A DNA stretch of 64,000 nt from Bacteroides sp. M10 (GTDB lineage: Bacteria > Bacteroidota > Bacteroidia > Bacteroidales > Bacteroidaceae): the NCBI RefSeq assembly GCF_014334015.1, contig NZ_CP060488.1:5228501-5292500 (forward strand), read 5' to 3'. Each line of letters begins with the position of its first letter. Positions within the stretch are counted from its first letter, which is position 1. The notes beneath the pieces were generated by a model. That model saw nothing but the letters and a program-made list of their open reading frames with translations. It had not been told where the DNA came from and ran no database searches. This document shows, piece by piece, positions 29,712 to 39,087 of this stretch. Made by a program: the position numbers and the translations under genes.

Positions 29712-30785
29712 ATGACAATGAGCAGAACAATACAACGGATTTGCCTTTTTCTTTTCTGCCTGCCAGTTTTCGGCAGTTGCATGAAATGGGATTACGGAGA
29801 GATGGAAGATTTCTCTGTATCGGCCTCTGGTCTTTTCATTACCAACGAGGGGAATTTCCAGTACAGCAATGCCACGCTTTCCTACTACGATCCCGCCACG
29901 TGCGAAGTGGAGAATGAAGTGTTTTACCGTGCCAACGGGTTCAAGTTGGGCGATGTGGCCCAGTCTATGGTTATCCGGGACGGTATAGGCTGGATCGTGG
30001 TGAACAACTCGCATGTGATTTTCGCCATCGACATCAATACTTTCAAGGAAGTGGGCCGTATCACAGGTTTCACCTCACCCCGGTATATCCATTTTCTGTC
30101 GGATGAGAAAGCCTATGTGACGCAGATATGGGACTACCGTATCTTCATCATCAACCCCAAGACATACGAGATTACCGGCTATATCGAATGTCCAGACATG
30201 GACATGGAATCGGGTTCCACCGAACAAATGGTACAATACGGCAAGTACGTCTATGTGAACTGCTGGTCGTACCAGAACCGCATCCTGAAAATCGACACGG
30301 AGACGGACAAGGTCGTGGACGAACTGACCATCGGCATACAACCTACTTCGCTGGTCATGGACAAATACAACAAGATGTGGACCATCACGGATGGCGGTTA
30401 CGAGGGCAGCCCATACGGTTACGAGGCACCGTCTCTCTATCGTATAGACGCCGAGACTTTCACCGTAGAGAAACAGTTCAAGTTTAAGCTGGGCGACTGG
30501 CCTTCGGAAGTCCAGCTCAACGGTACACGGGATACACTTTACTGGATCAACAACGATATTTGGCGAATGCCGGTGGAAGCCGACCGTGTTCCCGTCCGGC
30601 CTTTTCTGGAGTTTCGGGACACCAAATACTACGGCCTTACGGTCAATCCCAACAACGGGGAGGTATATGTGGCCGACGCTATTGATTACCAGCAACAAGG
30701 TATCGTGTATCGCTATTCGCCGCAAGGCAAGCTGATCGATGAATTTTACGTGGGAATCATTCCGGGAGCTTTCTGCTGGAAATAA
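29712..30785 (+). CDS. btuG: BtuG-like surface vitamin B12-binding lipoprotein
   Basis: The start is placed at ATG 29712 (or 29718), since the earlier ATG lies in a terminator loop. About 357 residues. The lipobox is PVFGSC. The body is a YncE-like seven-bladed propeller (SGLFITNEGNFQYSNATLSYYD, DTETDKVVDELTIGIQPTSL, VNPNNGEVYVADA). In B. thetaiotaomicron BtuG binds B12 very tightly at the cell surface and docks on BtuB. It lies 18 bases upstream of btuB and matches that arrangement. The call rests on family and context. Confidence 0.88.
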   Translation: MTMSRTIQRICLFLFCLPVFGSCMKWDYGEMEDFSVSASGLFITNEGNFQYSNATLSYYDPATCEVENEVFYRANGFKLGDVAQSMVIRDGIGWIVVNNSHVIFAIDINTFKEVGRITGFTSPRYIHFLSDEKAYVTQIWDYRIFIINPKTYEITGYIECPDMDMESGSTEQMVQYGKYVYVNCWSYQNRILKIDTETDKVVDELTIGIQPTSLVMDKYNKMWTITDGGYEGSPYGYEAPSLYRIDAETFTVEKQFKFKLGDWPSEVQLNGTRDTLYWINNDIWRMPVEADRVPVRPFLEFRDTKYYGLTVNPNNGEVYVADAIDYQQQGIVYRYSPQGKLIDEFYVGIIPGAFCWK

Positions 30786-30803
30786 CGAGGAAGGAGGACA
30801 AAA

Positions 30804-32882
30804 ATGAAAAGACATCTTATTCTATTGTTCGTGGGGGTAAGCCTGCCCTTTCTGCTTGCCGCCCAGCAGAAAAATTCCGTCAGCATTACCAAAAGGGTAC
30901 TACGTATTCCGGAGGTTACGGTGGTGGGCAAACGACCTATGAAGGATATAGGCGTGCAACGAACCCGTTTCGATTCCATCGCCATGAAAGAGAACATCGC
31001 CTTGTCTATGGCCGATGTGCTGACATTCAACTCATCCGTTTTTGTCAAGAACTACGGACGCGCCACGTTATCCACCGTGGCTTTCCGGGGTACCTCTCCC
31101 TCGCATACCCAAGTGACGTGGAATGGTATGCGCATTAACAACCCGATGCTGGGCATGACGGATTTTTCCACCATCCCTTCTTACTTTATCGATGATGCCT
31201 CGCTGCTGCACGGAACGTCATCGGTAAACGAAACGGGCGGCGGCTTGGGTGGTCTGGTCAGGCTCTCCACTTCTCCGGCCAACCATGAAGGGTTCGGGTT
31301 GCAGTACGTGCAGGGAGTGGGGTCGTTCAGCACGTTCGACGAGTTTCTCCGCCTGACCTACGGTGACAAACACTGGCAGTCCTCCACCCGTGTGGTGTAT
31401 TCCTCTTCCCCCAACGACTACAAATACCGAAACCGGGACAAGAAGGAAAACATCTATGACGAGGACAAGAACATCATCGGTTCCTATTACCCGACGGAAC
31501 GCAACCGCAGCGGGGCTTATAAGGATCTGCACGTCTTGCAGGAAATTTATTATAACACGGGCGAAGGCGACAAGTTCGGGCTAAACGCCTGGTATATCAA
31601 TTCCAACCGGGAACTGGCGATGCTCAGCACGGATTACGGGAACGACATGGACTTCGAGAACCGCCAAAGGGAGCAGACGTTTCGCGGCGTCCTCTCGTGG
31701 GATCGCGTGCGGGAGAAATGGAAGGTCGGTGTAAAAGGCGGCTATATACACACATGGATGGCCTATGATTACAAGCGGGACAAGGGAAACGGCGAAATGG
31801 CTTCGATGACCCGCTCACGCAGTAAGATTAACACGTTCTACGGAAGTGCGGACGGGGATTATGCTCCTTCAGAGAAATGGCTGTTCACGGCCGGTGTTTC
31901 CGTACACCAGCATTTGGTGGAAAGCGCGGACAAAAATATCATCTCGCAGGAAGGTAACAAGGCTGTTGTCGGGTATGACAAGGGACGTGTCGAGTTTTCC
32001 GGTTCCGTTTCTGCGAAATGGCGGCCTGTCGATCGTTTTGCCGCCTCGCTTGTCCTTCGCGAGGATATGTTCGGTACGGAATGGGCCCCGGTTATCCCGG
32101 CTTTCTTCATCGACGGGGTACTGTCGAAAAAAGGCAATATCGTGGCGAAAGCATCCATCTCCCGGAACTACCGTTTTCCCACGCTGAACGACCTCTATTT
32201 TCTGCCGGGCGGTAATCCCGACCTGAAAAGCGAGCACGGCTTCACATACGACGTGGGGTTGTCGTTCTCGGTGGGGAAAGAAAATGTATATGCTTTGAGC
32301 GGTGGTATCAACTGGTTCGATTCGCACATCGACGACTGGATCATCTGGCTACCCACAACCAAGGGATTCTTCTCCCCCAGAAACCTCAAAAAGGTACATG
32401 CTTACGGGGCAGAGACCAACGCCCACCTTGATATAATGCTCGGAAAGGACTGGAAACTGGATATGAACGGAACTTTCTCGTGGACTCCCTCGATCAACGA
32501 GAGCGAACCGATGAGTCCGGCAGACCAATCCGTCGGCAAACAGTTGCCATACGTGCCGGAGTTTTCCGCAACGGTGACCGGACGTCTGTCATGGCGGACA
32601 TGGAGCCTGCTTTACAAATGGTGTTATTACAGCCAGCGTTATACCATGTCGAGTAATGACTATACCCTGACGGGCTATCTGCCCCCTTACTTCATGAATA
32701 ACGTGACACTGGAAAAACAGCTCTCTTTCCGATGGGCCGATCTGTCGCTAAAGGGCAGCATCAACAACCTGTTCGATGAAGAATACCTTTCCGTATTGTC
32801 CCGTCCCATGCCGGGCATCAATTTCGAGATATTCATCGGCATAACACCCAAGTTCGGAAAAAACAAAAATAGTAAACGATAA
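30804..32882 (+). CDS. btuB: BtuB, TonB-dependent vitamin B12 receptor
   Basis: 692 residues. A signal peptide (LFVGVSLPFLLAAQ) is followed by a TonB-box-like EVTVVG, a plug domain (residues 50-160, with VAFRGTSPSHTQVTWNGMRINNPMLG), and a 22-strand-type barrel ending IFIGITPKFGK. It lacks the CarboxypepD_reg domain of SusC proteins, as expected for BtuB-type receptors. It imports cobalamin through the outer membrane using TonB energy. The order btuG-btuB-btuF-btuC-btuD is consistent. Confidence 0.93.
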   Translation: MKRHLILLFVGVSLPFLLAAQQKNSVSITKRVLRIPEVTVVGKRPMKDIGVQRTRFDSIAMKENIALSMADVLTFNSSVFVKNYGRATLSTVAFRGTSPSHTQVTWNGMRINNPMLGMTDFSTIPSYFIDDASLLHGTSSVNETGGGLGGLVRLSTSPANHEGFGLQYVQGVGSFSTFDEFLRLTYGDKHWQSSTRVVYSSSPNDYKYRNRDKKENIYDEDKNIIGSYYPTERNRSGAYKDLHVLQEIYYNTGEGDKFGLNAWYINSNRELAMLSTDYGNDMDFENRQREQTFRGVLSWDRVREKWKVGVKGGYIHTWMAYDYKRDKGNGEMASMTRSRSKINTFYGSADGDYAPSEKWLFTAGVSVHQHLVESADKNIISQEGNKAVVGYDKGRVEFSGSVSAKWRPVDRFAASLVLREDMFGTEWAPVIPAFFIDGVLSKKGNIVAKASISRNYRFPTLNDLYFLPGGNPDLKSEHGFTYDVGLSFSVGKENVYALSGGINWFDSHIDDWIIWLPTTKGFFSPRNLKKVHAYGAETNAHLDIMLGKDWKLDMNGTFSWTPSINESEPMSPADQSVGKQLPYVPEFSATVTGRLSWRTWSLLYKWCYYSQRYTMSSNDYTLTGYLPPYFMNNVTLEKQLSFRWADLSLKGSINNLFDEEYLSVLSRPMPGINFEIFIGITPKFGKNKNSKR

Positions 32883-32893
32883 TCTGCATCAAT

Positions 32894-34033
32894 ATGAACG
32901 CATTAAAGAATTTAAGCCTGATTTTGTTGCTTTCTCTGGCATTTACAGGCTGCCACAACAAAAGCTCAAAAATCAATGATTTCAACCTGCTGCTTTATGC
33001 TCCCGAATATGCCTCCGGCTTCGACATCAAAGGGGCGGGCGGGAAGGAAAGCGTACTGATAACCGTCAGGAATCCCTGGCAGGGAGCGGACAGTGTAACC
33101 ACATGGCTGTTTATCGTCCGCAACGGTGAAGAGGTTCCCGAAGGGTTTGCAGGACAGGTACTCAAAGGAGACGCCAAACGTATCGTGGCGATGTCTTCCA
33201 CTCATATCGCCATGCTTGACGCAATCGGTGAAGTCCGGTGTATAACCGGCGTTTCGGGAATCGACTACATTTCCAACCCAGACATCCAAGCCCGCCGCGA
33301 CAGTATTGGCGATGTCGGCTATGAAGGGAACATCAACTACGAGTTGCTGCTCTCGCTCGATCCCGACCTCGTTCTGCTCTATGGGGTGAACGGCGCAAGC
33401 GCAATGGAAAGCAAACTCGAAGAACTCGACATACCGTTCATGTATGTCGGCGATTATCTTGAAGAGTCGCCTCTCGGCAAGGCCGAATGGATGGTAGTGC
33501 TTTCAGAAGTCACAGGAAAACGTGAGAAGGGTGAAAAAGCCTTTGCCGCAATCCCGGTCAGATACAACGCCTTGAAAAAGAAAGTGGCCGACAGTACCCT
33601 CGGCACTCCTTCGGTTATGCTTAATGTTCCCTATGGCGACTCGTGGTTCATGCCTTCAACCCAAAGTTATGTAGCCCGCTTGATTACTGATGCGGGAGGC
33701 CGCTATATCTACCAGAAGAACACGGGAAACGCTTCTATCCCCATTGACTTAGAAGAAGCATATCTGCTCGCGTCGGATGCGGACATGTGGTTGAACGTGG
33801 GAATGGCGAACTCCCTTGACGACTTGAAGGCATCATGTCCGAAATTCACCGATACCCGATGTTTCAAAAATGGAGAGGTGTATAACAACAACGCCCGTAC
33901 CAACACAGCCGGGGGTAACGACTATTACGAGTCTGCCGTCGTGAATCCTGACATCGTGCTCCGCGACCTCGTGAAGATATTCCATCCTGAACTGGTGCAG
34001 GAAGAGTGTGTGTATTACAAGCAACTGAAATAG
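32894..34033 (+). CDS. btuF: Cobalamin ABC transporter substrate-binding lipoprotein
   Basis: 379 residues. The lipobox is LAFTGC; the mature end CHNKSSK lacks acidic residues, so it should stay in the periplasm, unlike the surface lipoproteins upstream. The domain is of the class III periplasmic binding type (RIVAMSSTHIAMLDAIGEVRCITGVSG; LSLDPDLVLLYG). It binds B12 brought in by BtuB and hands it to BtuCD. The stop codon touches the btuC start (TAG ATG). Confidence 0.9.
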   Translation: MNALKNLSLILLLSLAFTGCHNKSSKINDFNLLLYAPEYASGFDIKGAGGKESVLITVRNPWQGADSVTTWLFIVRNGEEVPEGFAGQVLKGDAKRIVAMSSTHIAMLDAIGEVRCITGVSGIDYISNPDIQARRDSIGDVGYEGNINYELLLSLDPDLVLLYGVNGASAMESKLEELDIPFMYVGDYLEESPLGKAEWMVVLSEVTGKREKGEKAFAAIPVRYNALKKKVADSTLGTPSVMLNVPYGDSWFMPSTQSYVARLITDAGGRYIYQKNTGNASIPIDLEEAYLLASDADMWLNVGMANSLDDLKASCPKFTDTRCFKNGEVYNNNARTNTAGGNDYYESAVVNPDIVLRDLVKIFHPELVQEECVYYKQLK

Positions 34034-35014
34034 ATGCGTTCCCGTTCGACTATATTATTCTCCATATTGATTACGCTCACGGTCGGTCTTTTTTTACTGG
34101 ACTTGGCCGTGGGAGCTGTCAACATTCCGATCCGCGATGTATGGGCAGCACTGACCGGGGGAAATTGTTCCCGTGCCACGGAAAAAATCGTACTCAACAT
34201 ACGCCTCATAAAAGCTATAGTGGCACTGTTGGCCGGGGCTGCCTTATCGGTCAGCGGTCTTCAGATGCAGACCCTCTTCCGTAATCCTCTTGCCGGTCCC
34301 TATGTCCTTGGCATCAGTTCCGGTGCAAGTCTCGGTGTGGCACTTGTGGTACTTGCCGGGATCGGTTCATCAATAGGCATTGCCGGAGCAGCGTGGGTGG
34401 GTGCGGCTGTCGTGTTGCTCGTGATAACTGCCGTCGGACAGCGAATAAAAGACATCATGGTAATCCTGATTCTGGGCATGATGTTCTCATCGGGCGTAGG
34501 TGCTGTCGTGCAGATATTGCAGTACCTCAGCAAAGAGGAATCGCTGAAAGCCTTTGTCATTTGGACGATGGGGGCTTTGGGTGACGTCACCTCCGGACAA
34601 CTTCTGATTCTTGTTCCATCGGTGTTTGCCGGACTGCTGTTGGCTGTACTGACCATCAAACCGCTTAACCTCCTGCTGTTCGGAGAGGAATATGCCGTAA
34701 CAATGGGACTGAATATTCGGCGTTCACGCAGCCTGTTGTTTCTCTCGACAACGCTGCTCGCCGGAACGATAACCGCTTTTTGCGGTCCGATAGGTTTCAT
34801 AGGTCTCGCTATGCCTCATGTCACAAGAATGCTTTTCCAAAATAGCGATCATCATGTCCTTCTGCCCGGAACAATTCTTTCGGGAGCATCGATATTGCTT
34901 CTTTGCGACATCATTTCTAAAATATTCACCTTGCCGATCAACGCCATTACAGCTCTATTGGGAATCCCAATCGTCGTATGGGTGGTTTTACGCAACAAAT
35001 CCATCACCGCATGA
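34034..35014 (+). CDS. btuC: Cobalamin ABC transporter permease (FecCD family)
   Basis: 326 residues with about ten membrane helices and the FecCD/BtuC signatures (NIRLIKAIVALLAGAALSVSG, LFRNPLAGPYVLGISSGASLG, CGPIGFIGLAMPHVTRM). It forms the inner-membrane channel. Its ATG follows the btuF stop with no gap, and its stop overlaps the btuD start (ATGA). Confidence 0.95.
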   Translation: MRSRSTILFSILITLTVGLFLLDLAVGAVNIPIRDVWAALTGGNCSRATEKIVLNIRLIKAIVALLAGAALSVSGLQMQTLFRNPLAGPYVLGISSGASLGVALVVLAGIGSSIGIAGAAWVGAAVVLLVITAVGQRIKDIMVILILGMMFSSGVGAVVQILQYLSKEESLKAFVIWTMGALGDVTSGQLLILVPSVFAGLLLAVLTIKPLNLLLFGEEYAVTMGLNIRRSRSLLFLSTTLLAGTITAFCGPIGFIGLAMPHVTRMLFQNSDHHVLLPGTILSGASILLLCDIISKIFTLPINAITALLGIPIVVWVVLRNKSITA

Positions 35015-35769
35015 TAGAATTACAGCATTTTTCCATAGGTTACAAAGAAAACTCGTTGCTCCACGAGGTAAATGCCACGATAAAAAAAGGTCAACTGACA
35101 GCCCTTATCGGAAGAAACGGGACAGGAAAATCGACGTTGCTCCGCGCCATAGCCGGTCTGAACCGGTGTTATTCCGGAAAAATCATTCTCGACGGGCACG
35201 ACATCGCCTGCATGAAAACCGAAGATATGGCAAAAACGCTGGCTGTCGTCACGACCGAGCGCACGCGCATCGCCAACCTGCGGTGCAAGGATGTCGTAGC
35301 CATAGGCCGTGCTCCTTATACCAACTGGATAGGTAGGATGCAAGAAACAGATAAGGAGATAGTCATGCAATCGCTCATTTCGGTGGGAATGGAGGCTTAT
35401 GCAAACCGCACGATGGATAAAATGTCGGATGGCGAATGCCAGCGTGTGATGATTGCTCGTGCATTGGCACAGGATACTCCTATCATTCTCCTTGATGAAC
35501 CGACTTCCTTTCTTGACATGCCTAATCGCTACGAACTTGTGGCGTTGCTTCGTAGGCTTGTCCACGACGAGAAAAAATGTATCATGTTCTCGACACATGA
35601 ACTTGACATCGCGTTGTCCATGTGCGATTCGATAGCATTGTTAGATACCCCGAATTTAAGTTGCTTGACCGCGTCTGAAATGCAGAAAAGCGGATACATT
35701 GACAGACTTTTCCAAAATGAAAACATCCGTTTCGACTCCTTATGCGGTACAATGATTTTGAAACAATGA
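35011..35769 (+). CDS. btuD: Cobalamin ABC transporter ATPase
   Basis: The start is at ATG 35011 (MIELQHFSIGYKEN), overlapping the btuC stop. 252 residues. Walker A is GRNGTGKST, the signature is a variant (MSDGECQRVMIARAL instead of LSGGQ), Walker B is IILLDEPT and the switch His is in STHELDI. It powers B12 import through BtuC. It overlaps the next gene by four bases. Confidence 0.95.
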   Translation: MIELQHFSIGYKENSLLHEVNATIKKGQLTALIGRNGTGKSTLLRAIAGLNRCYSGKIILDGHDIACMKTEDMAKTLAVVTTERTRIANLRCKDVVAIGRAPYTNWIGRMQETDKEIVMQSLISVGMEAYANRTMDKMSDGECQRVMIARALAQDTPIILLDEPTSFLDMPNRYELVALLRRLVHDEKKCIMFSTHELDIALSMCDSIALLDTPNLSCLTASEMQKSGYIDRLFQNENIRFDSLCGTMILKQ

Positions 35770-36332
35770 GTATATACACTGTAGAAAATTTTACTTCAGA
35801 CATCACTGTTGAAGGATACATCGCCGAATTCCGTGACGAACCACATTTTCTTGAACTTTGCAAACAATGTACCAATTACGGTAAAAGTTGGGGGTGTCCT
35901 CCATTTGATTTTGATACGGAATCGTTTCTCCGACAATACAAGTATGCACATCTTATGGCAACGAAGATAATCCCTGAAGACAAAGATATTCCGATTGAAT
36001 ATACACAAAAACTCATTTTACCGGAACGGATACGAATCGAGAGCGAATTATTGGATATGGAACGGAAATATGGAGGGCGTTCATTTGCCTATATAGGTAA
36101 ATGTCTTCACTGCTCAGATAACGAGTGTACGCGTAACTGCGGCACACCATGCCGACACCCGGAAAAAGTGCGTCCGTCACTCGAAGCCTTCGGATTTGAC
36201 ATAGCCAAAACGCTTTCTGAACTTTTTAACATCGAACTTCTTTGGGGAAAGGATGGCAAATTACCTGAATATCTTGTTCTCGTAAGCGGATTTTTTCATA
36301 ATGAATACGAACTTTGCAACATAGCATACTAA
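35766..36332 (+). CDS. DUF2284 cysteine-rich metal-binding-like protein
   Basis: The start is at ATG 35766 (MSIYTVENF), overlapping the btuD stop (ATGA). 188 residues. It has CKQCTNYGKSWGCPPF near the N-terminus and CLHCSDNECTRNCGTPCRHP in the middle, the DUF2284 pattern, suggesting a bound metal or Fe-S cluster. No signal peptide, so it is cytoplasmic. Translational coupling to btuD suggests a step after import, for example handling of the corrin cobalt; this is inference only. Confidence 0.85.
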   Translation: MSIYTVENFTSDITVEGYIAEFRDEPHFLELCKQCTNYGKSWGCPPFDFDTESFLRQYKYAHLMATKIIPEDKDIPIEYTQKLILPERIRIESELLDMERKYGGRSFAYIGKCLHCSDNECTRNCGTPCRHPEKVRPSLEAFGFDIAKTLSELFNIELLWGKDGKLPEYLVLVSGFFHNEYELCNIAY

Positions 36333-37246
36333 TGATTCGGACATGAAATAAACAGACAAACTAACCACATTCGGTTCAATCTGTTTTGTGATTTCAAATG
36401 AATTATAGTTAGATATGTAAAAAGCGACGCTGGAGCTTGAAATAAGTAACGGTTTATCGGTGTATTCTCCGTTAAACCGTCCTGTTTTCGTTAAACGAAA
36501 ACACAACTTGCTGTCCGCAGGAGCGGACCACATTTATCCAATAATTATTGTGTATTAGCCCATTGTATGGCTATTCTCCTGTGATTTACGAGGCATTTCC
36601 ATCAGGTGTTTGCCGGCTGCTCTCCCCATAAAAGGGTGGATATCTCTCCATAATCATATGACTTACGTCCATAATTCGGGAATAAGGAGGCGAATATACG
36701 GGAAATCTGCCCTTTACATGCCCTATTGTCCATTAATGGATTGTTACTTCTACACATCTACAAATGGAGAGCGGCAGTGAGCCGTATATGGTTTATGGTT
36801 TTTCTGCATTATCTTCATTAATGGATTACTACTTCTACACTTCTGCAAATGGAGAATGTAGCCGTGTACACCTTATGGTCTTCCTTCATAATTCTCCATT
36901 AACGGATTAATACTTTTACACTCCCATAGACCGATAATTTAAGAATCCGTATCCGGACGGATGCGCGCTCTCACGCCTGCCCATAAGGATTAAAAAGGAA
37001 CGGTGGACAAGGAAACGGAATCCCGCTCGCTTTTCCACACCACTACGGGCCTCTGATGTCGCCTCCGCATAGGAAGAACCGTCCGAACGGAACGGCATCT
37101 CCGTCCCCCCCGTCATGTGTATCATGACAATAACTGACTTTGGATGACTATAAGTGACAGGTGGTTTCATCCTGTTCTCTTCTTCCTTTATTTTGTATTC
37201 CGAGACAATACCAGTTGTGTAATTTAATAATTTAAGATTTTAAAAT
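36333..37246. repeat. Gene-free region with palindromes and degenerate direct repeats
   Basis: A perfect 21-base palindrome (TGTTTTCGTT-A and its complement) spans 36483-36503. GTCCGC/GCGGAC forms a stem just after it. From 36729 a unit beginning CATTAATGGATT and continuing TACTTCTACAC occurs three times: 36729-36814, 36815-36895 and a short third copy from about 36897. The first two spacings are about 86 and 81 bases. The region precedes conjugative-transposon genes, so these may be iteron-like or oriT-linked. A minus-strand frame at 36916-37170 is not convincing. Confidence 0.6.
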
Positions 37247-37663
37247 ATGGATTCAGAAAAGGAAAAGAACCGGCTTTCCGATATCGTTCTCGAGAGGGTC
37301 GGACTCACGGGGAACCTTCTGTCAGCTCCCGTTTCCCCATCCCTGGAACCAGTGGTGGAGATACCAAGTCATGGAAGTCAGGTCCGGGCAGGGAAAGTGA
37401 CAGGTCCGGAGGAATACAAGAGGAGGTTTCTGGTTCCCGCTCCCAGAGCCGCTGAGTGGAAGACCGCCTACATTGATGGGAGACTGCACCGCCGGATCGC
37501 CATGCTGGTCAGGGCCGCCGGCTGCGGCAGCATCTCCGGTTTTATCATCCGGTTGTTGGAACTCCATATGGAGGAACACAGGGAGGACATCGCCTCCCTG
37601 CTCGGTGAGGTCTACCGTCCCTGGGATGAGGACGGACAGCCGGGAGGAACACCTCGCCGATAA
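37247..37663 (+). CDS. DUF3408 conjugative-element protein, copy 1
   Basis: 138 residues. The variable N-terminus is followed by a C-terminal domain (YIDGRLHRRIAMLVRAAGCGSISGFIIRLLELHMEEH), a ribbon-helix-helix-like pattern seen in DUF3408 proteins. They accompany parA and tra genes in Bacteroides conjugative transposons. The GC-rich composition differs from the flanking genes, as for transferred DNA. It stands 30 bases before a second DUF3408 gene. Confidence 0.8.
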   Translation: MDSEKEKNRLSDIVLERVGLTGNLLSAPVSPSLEPVVEIPSHGSQVRAGKVTGPEEYKRRFLVPAPRAAEWKTAYIDGRLHRRIAMLVRAAGCGSISGFIIRLLELHMEEHREDIASLLGEVYRPWDEDGQPGGTPRR

Positions 37664-37692
37664 AACGTTGTCATTGTCCAAGAAGGCATATC

Positions 37693-38097
37693 ATGACAGG
37701 AAAGAACGTAAAAGAGCGGATTGGTCTTGGCGGGATGGACGCGGACCGCATCCGTGAGATCATGGGGGAAGCGCCTGCCTGTCCCCGGAAGAGACGTGGA
37801 ACGTCCGGTAACGACATTATACGTCCCGCAAGGAAAAATGGCCCCATGCAACCGTCCGTCTACGGGGAGGAATACCTGCATGGCATTGCGGGCGTGCAGC
37901 GTCGGTCGCTGCATATTCCCGCCGCCCTGCACCGGAAACTGTCCATCCTGGCGGGAGCCTCGAGAAACGGAAAGGTCACTCTGGAGGGGTTCATCAACCA
38001 CCTTGTCTCGCGGCATCTGGAAGAATACAGGGAAACGACGGACATGATTCTGGAGGAGTCCCTGCCCGGCCCGGTCATAAAGGCTCGTCCCCCATGA
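37693..38097 (+). CDS. DUF3408 conjugative-element protein, copy 2
   Basis: 134 residues with the same C-terminal pattern (RSLHIPAALHRKLSILAGAS, VTLEGFINHLVSRHLEEYRE). It is a divergent paralogue of the gene just upstream. Both may bind DNA near the transfer origin or partition site. No exact role is known. Confidence 0.8.
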   Translation: MTGKNVKERIGLGGMDADRIREIMGEAPACPRKRRGTSGNDIIRPARKNGPMQPSVYGEEYLHGIAGVQRRSLHIPAALHRKLSILAGASRNGKVTLEGFINHLVSRHLEEYRETTDMILEESLPGPVIKARPP

Positions 38098-38172
38098 CAG
38101 GGGATCTCCCCCGATGGGAGCATTATTTTTGTTTCTGAAACAATAGTGTTTAACTTTTAATGAAAAAGAAGT

Positions 38173-38961
38173 ATGATGAAAAAAGAAAAAGAGTTGTTGG
38201 TTGCCATCGCCAGCCAGAAGGGTGGCGTGGGAAAATCCGTCTTTACGGTACTGCTGGCCAGTGTCCTGCATTACCGCAAAGACGTGCGTGTGGCGGTTGT
38301 GGACTGTGACTCCCCGCAGCACAGCATCGCCCTGATGCGTGAGAGGGACATGGAGAATGTCATGAAAAATGACGACCTGAAGGTGAACCTGTACCGGCAG
38401 TACGAAAGAATCCGTAAGCCTGCCTATCCGGTCATCAAAAGCGACCCGGAAAAGGGGGTGGAAGACCTGCGGCGTTATATGGACGAAAAAGGGGAGACTT
38501 TCGATATCGTGCTCTTCGACCTTCCCGGAACGCTCCGCAGCGAGGGGGTGGTTCATACCGTTGCCGCGATGGACTATATCTTTGTCCCGCTCAAGGCGGA
38601 CAATATCGTCATGCAGAGTTCCCTGCAGTTTACCAAGGTGCTGGAAGAGGAGCTGATCGCCAAGGGGAACTGCAACTTGAAAGGAATCCGGCTGTTCTGG
38701 AACATGGTGGATAGAAGGGGACGGAAGAATTTGTATGATGCCTGGAACCGGGTCATCCACAGGATGGGGCTGCGGCTGCTGTCCTCACACATTCCGAACA
38801 CCCTCCGCTACAACAAGGAGGCGGACCCTGTCTGTAAGGGTGTCTTTCGTTCCACGCTGTTTCCACCCGATCCCCGTCAGGAGAAAGACTCCGGCCTTCC
38901 TGAACTGGTGGAGGAGATATGCCATGCCATCGGTCTGGAGGAATCCGATACCGAGCGGTAG
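38173..38961 (+). CDS. ParA-family ATPase of a conjugative element
   Basis: 262 residues. The deviant Walker A is SQKGGVGKSVFTVLLASVL, and VAVVDCDSPQHS and FDIVLFDLPGTL follow. ParA/MinD-type ATPases in Bacteroides conjugative transposons lie next to DUF3408 genes, as here (often called TraA). It would partition the element or act in transfer. The remaining tra genes are absent; a group II intron fragment follows. Confidence 0.9.
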   Translation: MMKKEKELLVAIASQKGGVGKSVFTVLLASVLHYRKDVRVAVVDCDSPQHSIALMRERDMENVMKNDDLKVNLYRQYERIRKPAYPVIKSDPEKGVEDLRRYMDEKGETFDIVLFDLPGTLRSEGVVHTVAAMDYIFVPLKADNIVMQSSLQFTKVLEEELIAKGNCNLKGIRLFWNMVDRRGRKNLYDAWNRVIHRMGLRLLSSHIPNTLRYNKEADPVCKGVFRSTLFPPDPRQEKDSGLPELVEEICHAIGLEESDTER

Positions 38962-39087
38962 CGGATGATAGGATACAGACACCTTGAATAAGGGCTTTTA
39001 GCCTAAGATAAAGTAAGATAATTGCATGATAATAAGTTTTTTACAGATGTGACTTCTCCTATAAAAGCATTACCTTAGTAGTGTAAT

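Noticed and set aside
36916..37170. Minus-strand open frame of 84 codons before the DUF3408 genes
   Set aside because: No family, no ribosome-binding site and overlap with the repeat region; not enough to call a gene.
37612..38760. Minus-strand open frame of 382 codons across DUF3408 and parA
   Set aside because: It is opposite to well-supported genes in GC-rich DNA, where long antisense frames are common. No domain is recognisable.
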